DNA of 64,000 nucleotides from contig JAIVFJ010000073.1 of NCBI GenBank assembly GCA_025765615.1, forward strand, positions 217,667-281,666. Direction: 5' to 3'. The position numbers and the translations under genes were made by a program. This document shows positions 58,785 to 64,000 of this stretch, piece by piece (position 1 is the first letter of the stretch; each line of letters starts with the position of its first letter). Origin of the DNA: Zopfochytrium polystomum (lineage: Eukaryota; Chytridiomycota; Chytridiomycetes; Chytridiales; Chytridiaceae). The notes below the pieces were generated by a model. That model had not been told where the DNA came from. It saw only the letters and a list, made by a program, of their open reading frames with translations, and did no database searches.

Positions 58785-59346
58785 GATTCGAGGCATAATG
58801 GTAGGGGCGGAGGGGGCGCCTAGGTCGACCGCCTGAGCGTTCTTTTGGTTTTCCTTCGTTTGGCTCTGTTGTTGTTTTTTTTAACTGCAAGCATTCTCTC
58901 TCACCTTGTTGTGTGTGTGTCGTTTCCCCTTGCTGCTAGTTTGTGCTTTTTTTCGTGACCACGCGCGGCTGCGCGCGCTGATGCGATGGATGGCCCTGCT
59001 CTTCTCCTCGTCGTAAAGTCTGCTGCGTTTTTTATGTTCCTGCCTGACAGTGTGTTTTCCTTGTACCCTTCGTCTTCTTGCTAGCGCCCTGCCCCCTTCT
59101 TATTTTTTTGCGGTGTGTGTAACGCGTGCATTCCTTGCCTCCCCATCTCTGCTTGTTGAGAATGGCGAGCTCGTGCTCGAAAGGCAAAGGAGGAGGAGGA
59201 GAAGTGAGGCGCGCAAATGCATATGAGGACAATAAAACAGAAGAGAACAAAGCGCGAACGGCCACACTAGCTTTCATCGAATATTCGCCCCGCTCTCCCG
59301 TTTCTGTCTTTTTTTTTTTTTTTTTTTTTTTTTTCCTTCTTTCCCT
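58785..59346. other. convergent 3' region of SAP18 and OTUD3-like genes
   Basis: 562 bases with T-rich stretches, including a run of about 26 T at 59309-59334. No gene seen; presumably both 3' UTRs. Confidence 0.5.
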
Positions 59347-61256
59347 TCATATGAACATGGCCCTCATCCCCACGGCCAGGTCGTCCGCCGTCGCCGCCGC
59401 CGCCGTGCCGGACGACACCGTGGACGCCCTGGGCCCTCCCACCGCCGCCTCTTGCGCCTTTTGCCTCTCCCGCTCGCGCTTGGCCCGCCGCGCCGCCTCC
59501 TTCCGGTCCTTTGGCTTGACGCGCCGCTCCTTCTTCGCCCCCGCGCGCTGCTTGGCCGCCGCCGTCGCCGTGCCCCCGCGCACCCTCGCCGTCGTGGTCG
59601 TGGCGTCCGCAGCGCCCGCGGTGGTAGCGGCGGTGGGAGTTTCGTCGTCAACGTCGTCGTCGCCGTCGCCCTCAACGTCGACGTCGTCGTGTCCCCCGCC
59701 GCTGACTTGCCGCTCGCCGCCGCTGCCGCCTGACCCACCCCCTACCGCAGCCACCGCCGCGGCTCGCTGCTCGTCGTGTCCTGAAGCCGTTCCACCCGAC
59801 GGCGGCGCCGAAAGCGACGCCACGTACTTGCTCTCGCCGTCGCTGCCGGCGTCGCACGAAAGCGCCTGCTCGGCTGCCCGCTCTCCCGCCACTACCGAGG
59901 CCGACGCTGCCGCCGACATGTCGTGCGCCCTCTCCGCAGCCGCAACCGCGCCCGCCGCCGCCGCCGGCGCCTTCTCGTGCCCGTCCCCGACTACGCCCCC
60001 GTCTGCATCCGCGTCCGCTTCCAGCGCAGCCTCGCGCTCCTGCTCTTCGTACAGCCGCTCAATAACGCGACCAGGGTCGCCGCGCGCTTCCTTGAGCATC
60101 TGGCGGATCTTTGAGAGGTCGTCGGTGCCCATGGTTGACATGATCATGCGCTCCATGCTCGACGGCGGCGCGTCGGCGGGCCGCTCCGCAAGCGGCTCGA
60201 GCGCCTGCGGGCGGATCACGATCTTTGGCGACCCGTCCGTGTAAAACACTTCGTCGCGGATGTTGCGGACCGAGGAGTAGCTGTGCGGGGGGAAGGAGTA
60301 GCAATGGATGGTCAAGCCGTGAGGGTTAGAGCGAGAGAGACGGGTGTACGAAACGAAGGGGCTTGAAAAAGGAAAAAAAACACAAGCAACGAAGCAGCAC
60401 TCAACTGCTCCCAAGAGTGGTAGATAATGTGAACGAGCCGCGCAGGCCCGTCCTTTGCATTTGGTTTATCGTCGACCCCATCGTCCTCGCACCCGCGCAC
60501 GATCCACACGGGCGAACCGGGCTGGTGGATCGCGACGTCGACGCCAAAGGCGCGGGCAAACGCCACCACCTCTTGGTTCCCGCCGTACGTGCCGTCCTTG
60601 GCCATGCGCGCCAGCTGCGCGTCGAGCGGCTCGTCGATCGCAAACGGCTCGTACAGCGCGCGCCGCGCGGCAATGTGCTCGCACACGGCCGTCCGGTACC
60701 GAAAGTGCCGCGCCTGGTCGCCGCACATTTGGTCCGCAAGCGACCGGAACAGGCAGTTGCCGTCGCCCACAATGTCCTTTTGGCGGAGCCCGAGCTGCGC
60801 GAGTTGGTGCGTGAGGATGCTGTATCGTTGGGATGAGTGGGCGTGAAGAAGGGTAAGCATGGGAAACGTTGAGAGGAGACGTGAGAGAGCGCTGTGCGAG
60901 TGCTCCGTCGAGGGCACAGCCCTCCCATGTTGACGAACGATCGCACACGATCAAACGTACCGGTTCGCCTCGTCGTCGTCGTCGTCGCAGCCGCCGTTCG
61001 CGTGGCCGCGCTTGCCGCCCGCCGCCCGCCGCCCGCCCTTGCCCTTCTTGCCCTTGCCGCTCTCGGCCGTCGTCGAAGGCTCTGCCGGCGGGGACGTCTC
61101 GCCGCCCGCACGCGTGCCGCGATGCCCCGCCCGCCCGCCGCTGCCACTACTGCCGCCGGCCCGCTTGGCTGCGGCGGCGGCGGCCGCCTTGCTCTTGCTA
61201 CTGCCGGTGTTGCTGCTGCCGTTGTGGTGGTTCTTGCCTTTGCTGCCACCGCCCAT
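59347..61256 (-). CDS. OTUD3: OTU-domain deubiquitinase, OTUD3-like
   Basis: Cysteine protease that removes ubiquitin. Exons 60961-61256, 60406-60819 and 59347-60280 join in frame to 547 residues. Exon 1 is Ser/Gly/Ala/Lys-rich and ends in an acidic run. The OTU domain in exon 2 has LAQLGLRQKDIVGDGNCLFR (catalytic Asp and Cys in DGNC), SLADQ, YEPFAIDEPLDAQLARMAKD, YGGNQEVVAFARAFGVDV and the final strand LVHIIYHSWEHYSSVRNIRD. The His before YSSV, the expected catalytic His, is encoded across the second intron (CA in exon 2, C in exon 3). The tail has IRQMLKEARGDPGRVIERLY (UBA-like, as in OTUD3), then a long Ala/Asp/Lys-rich stretch. The start ATG at 61256 is first in frame. Confidence 0.9.
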
Positions 61257-61898
61257 CGTCGAGCCTGCGCCCCTTCGGGGAGAATGAGGGTGGGGGCGAG
61301 TGAGAAATGGAACTGGGACCGGGACTCAATCTTGCTTTGGATTGCTTTACCTTCCCCCCCTGTGTTGCTCGCGAGCAAGGGGTGGGTAACTAAGTAACAA
61401 GCTCGCTCTGCTCTGCTCTGCTTTGGTTTGCTTTCTTGCTTTGCCTGCTTTTCTGTGCTATGTATTAATCCTGCTTCCTCGCTACAAAGCAAGTCTCCCT
61501 CGCCAGGGTAGCCTCCAACACATTCCCCGCCCGCCCTCCACAACTCGCCAGAAGGTCAATCCGAAGCCGTCTCCGCGCACTTTGGACGGCTTGTCGGCCT
61601 CAATCTCGGGGAGGCTTCTTGATCGGTATGTTCAGTTGCAACGCTAGCTTAGTTCTGTATTTATTTGAATTGCTGCACTCCGTTTCCTGTGTCGGGGCGT
61701 AAGCGCATCTCTTGCTTTCTCTGATGGCATTGCAGCAAGACTGCTCCCACGCCCAGTTTGAATAAGCCAAGCAAGTAGTGCCAGGGCGACGACCACTCGA
61801 AATACCCCGACATTAATATTATCATGTAGCCCCACTGCAATGCTTCGACCCCCGAGGAAGCGTTGATCCAAGCCTTCTTCCCTCGCGCGCGCCCTCAA
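61257..61898. other. intergenic
   Basis: Upstream of the OTUD3-like gene. CTCTG/CTTTG-rich stretch near 61410-61445; no promoter motif or gene recognised. Confidence 0.45.
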
Positions 61899-63372
61899 AC
61901 GAAGCGCACCCGAACGTTGACCGTGGTGTCGGCGGCATCCGCGACTGCGGCCGATGAAGCTGGAAACCCGCGCTGCCGCCCCCGCCGTCCTCGACGCCGA
62001 ACCACAACCCCGTTCGTCGATTCATTCGCCCCGACGTCGCCCCCACCGTCGCCGTCGTCGTCGACTTCATCACCGTCTTCATTGTCGTCATCGTCGTCTT
62101 CTTCATCGTTCCATTCATGGTCGGCGCTGCCGCCTTTACGATTGCTGGTGCCGTGTCTTTTCTAGGCGTTGGGATCCGCAAACCGAGTATGATAACAAGC
62201 ATAGAGGTAGGGAGACAGAAACAAAAGAGAGTTAAAGAGAGTGAACGAGACAGAAAGATACAGAGAGAGAGAGATCGTGTGTGTGTTTGTGTGTGTGTGT
62301 GTGTATGTGTTTGTGTGGTAAATTGAGATCAAGAGTGCAAAATATTGTAATGTAGCGATCAGTGAGTATGGCGTTGGTGTTTGGTGGTGAGGATTCGGAG
62401 CGCAAGTAATAAATGAAGGAGGTGAAACTCATGTCAGACGGGCCAAGTAAGCAAAAGTTGCGGAGGTGGGTTGGCCAGGGAGAAGAAAAACACTCGTGTT
62501 TTGCGCGTCGAGATCCCAACGTGAAAGTCAGTGTCTCACCGCTGCTGCTGACCGCAGGTCCTGTTAGAGCACAAGGTGCGCGTGGCCGTTCGACACGAAG
62601 ACGATGATTCATTTGAGAAGGTGGAAGGCCCGGTGAACGTAAAATGTAATGCAAAGGCGAGGTGAATGCAAAGGACGATGAGGGCCTTAGATGTTAGTTT
62701 CTTCGGCCAGCATCACCTCTCTCGCTCTCTCTCCCGTTTTCTCACTCATTACCCCTTCATTCTCTCCCAAGCTCCCTCTGGGTTGTCCCACACATCATCG
62801 ACACCTCATTGAAACTTCTTCACACTCCCTACACTCCGTTGCTCACCTCGTGCGTCCAATCGTCGCTGCCTTCGCCTCCGACAAATGACCCTCGCTGCCT
62901 AAGGGACCGCGACGCCGCCGTCCACCGACCCCCACGGAACAGGGACTGGCACCCCCGCCGCCCGCATCCCGTTTCCTTCCAGCGCGTCGCGATAGTATGC
63001 CGCATACCGCTCTCTTCCGCCCGCCGTTCCACCCGCAGCCGCCGGACCTCCCGCGTATCCACGCACCATCACCGGCCGACGCCGACCCCCGCGTCCGAGC
63101 GCGTACATCGCGTCGTCGTCGTAGCCGTCGCTGCTGCCGCTTCCGCCGTCGTCGTAATCGTCGTCGTAGCCACCACCGCCGTCGTAGTGGCCGTCGTCAT
63201 CGTCGTCATCGTCGTCCGTCGGTCGCCGCGCGGGGACGAGCCACGGCGGCACTTTCCGCGTGTGCACGAAGACCGTTCGCGGCGCCGTCGGCCCTACGCC
63301 CCCCACTTCCGTACGGCCCGCGCCGGCGGACGACAAGTACTGTCGCGGGGCGCGAGCCAGTGCTTTATTTTG

Positions 63373-63423
<51 letters not shown>

Positions 63424-63744
63424 GTGTTGGTTGGTCGTTCGGGCGAGGGAAGTGTTAACGATCGTGGTGGCGTTGGAAAATGTCAGCAGAACTCATCGTG
63501 CAGTAGCCCCCTCTCATTGTGTCGCTGACTCGCTGCAACTTTACGCTCGACACAACTCCGGCGCCACTCACCGTCTGTCCCCGCTCCCATCCACGTCGTC
63601 GTCGTCTTCGCCATCTTCGCTGCCATCATTGTCGTCGTCGTCGTCGTCATTGTCGTCGCCATAATCGCCGCCTCGAGACCTGAGCTGGCGGCGCCGGCGA
63701 CGGCGAGCCGCTGTTCGCTTCCGCGTGGTCGTCGGCGGCTCCAT
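61899..63744 (-). CDS. possible gene for an acidic, Arg-rich protein
   Basis: Three minus-strand stretches look exonic. 63572-63744: ATG, then TTTRKRTAARRRRRRQ and a long Asp run, ending at a GTGAGT donor. 62899-63336: RTVFVHTRKVPPWLVPARRP, an Asp run, DDDYDDGGSGSSDGYDDD and RERYAAYYRDALEG, ending VAVP-stop. 61899-62163: SADHEWNDEED, an Asp-rich run and VVVRRRGRRGRQRG, ending VNVRVRFV-stop. The first two do not join in phase with the obvious acceptor, so the model is unresolved and these may be separate genes. No family recognised. The span at 62164-62898 holds a GT repeat and nothing else I can name. Confidence 0.3.
62276..62317 (+). repeat. (GT)n repeat, imperfect
   Basis: GT tract with TTT and TAT interruptions. 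Confidence 0.85.
63374..63421 (+). repeat. (GT)n repeat
   Basis: About 48 bases of GT just upstream (minus sense) of the 62899-63336 exon-like stretch, as seen in the introns of RABL2 and SAP18. Confidence 0.93.
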
Positions 63745-63860
63745 AGTCTGCTTCCCACACGGCGATTTCGCAGTCGTGGGATGTTTTTAGTGTGAGGACA
63801 AACAACAACAGTAACACGCCAGAGAAAAAAAGAACAAAAGCCCCCAGAAGAAGAGGATAG

Positions 63861-63871
63861 GTCTCTCTCTC

Positions 63872-63926
<55 letters not shown>
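63861..63926 (+). repeat. (CT)n repeat
   Basis: Two CT tracts separated by CC, near the right edge. A minus-strand frame beyond it (63745-63840) reads LLLGAFVLFFSGVLLLLFVL, a membrane-segment-like stretch, but no gene model supports it. Confidence 0.85.
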
Positions 63927-63929
<3 letters not shown>

Positions 63930-64000
63930 TTTCGTCGCAAACCCACCATGCACCCATTCAACTCCCACATTGTCCCCCCTTTTCCCTCCTCAACCCCCAA

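Noticed and set aside
59126..60244. Plus-strand 372-codon Ala/Ser-rich frame
   Set aside because: Opposite strand of the OTUD3-like third exon, whose minus frame joins in phase with the OTU domain.
60401..61543. Minus 380-codon Arg/Ala-rich frame over the OTU exons
   Set aside because: Out of frame with the DGNCLFR motif and reads through two introns.

Overview
The window reads as nuclear DNA of a fungus. Protein genes are split by short GT-AG introns, and one gene is a Zn2Cys6 regulator with the middle homology region typical of fungal regulators. Another gene matches RABL2, a cilium-linked GTPase that ciliated lineages keep and non-flagellated fungi generally lack. Together these suggest a zoosporic (flagellated) fungus such as a chytrid or blastocladiomycete. 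That placement is inference: no rRNA or other marker gene is present.

Layout. (1) 0.4-4.8 kb: two housekeeping genes head to head, GPATCH1-like (minus) and TRM5 (plus), with a possible partial gene at the left edge. (2) 4.8-50.4 kb: a transposon-filled block. In order: a long CT tract and poorly explained DNA; a Copia RNase H relic; a chromovirus solo LTR; a decayed Helitron; a cluster of Copia-1 (minus) made of three tandem 2,323-bp LTR-plus-RNase-H units joined to a full-length element; an LTR-truncated chromovirus invaded by a plus-strand Copia-2; a Copia-1 derivative lacking RT and RNase H; a fragmentary LTR element; and a Tc1/mariner relic. (3) 51-64 kb: single-copy genes: Zn2Cys6 factor, RABL2, SAP18, OTUD3-like deubiquitinase, and an unrecognised acidic-protein gene at the right end.

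The host genes have unrelated core roles: splicing, tRNA m1G37 modification, transcription, ciliary traffic, histone deacetylase/splicing scaffold, and deubiquitination. They do not form a pathway. The three right-hand genes are visibly GC-richer, with homopeptide runs; the two left-hand genes are more AT-balanced and compact.

The most striking feature is the Copia-1 cluster. Only the C-terminal RT/RNase H portion of pol has been amplified between LTRs, while a second derivative 18 kb away keeps gag, protease and integrase but has lost RT/RNase H. I found no convincing new host-encoded system; the novelty is in the structure and decay of the retroelements.
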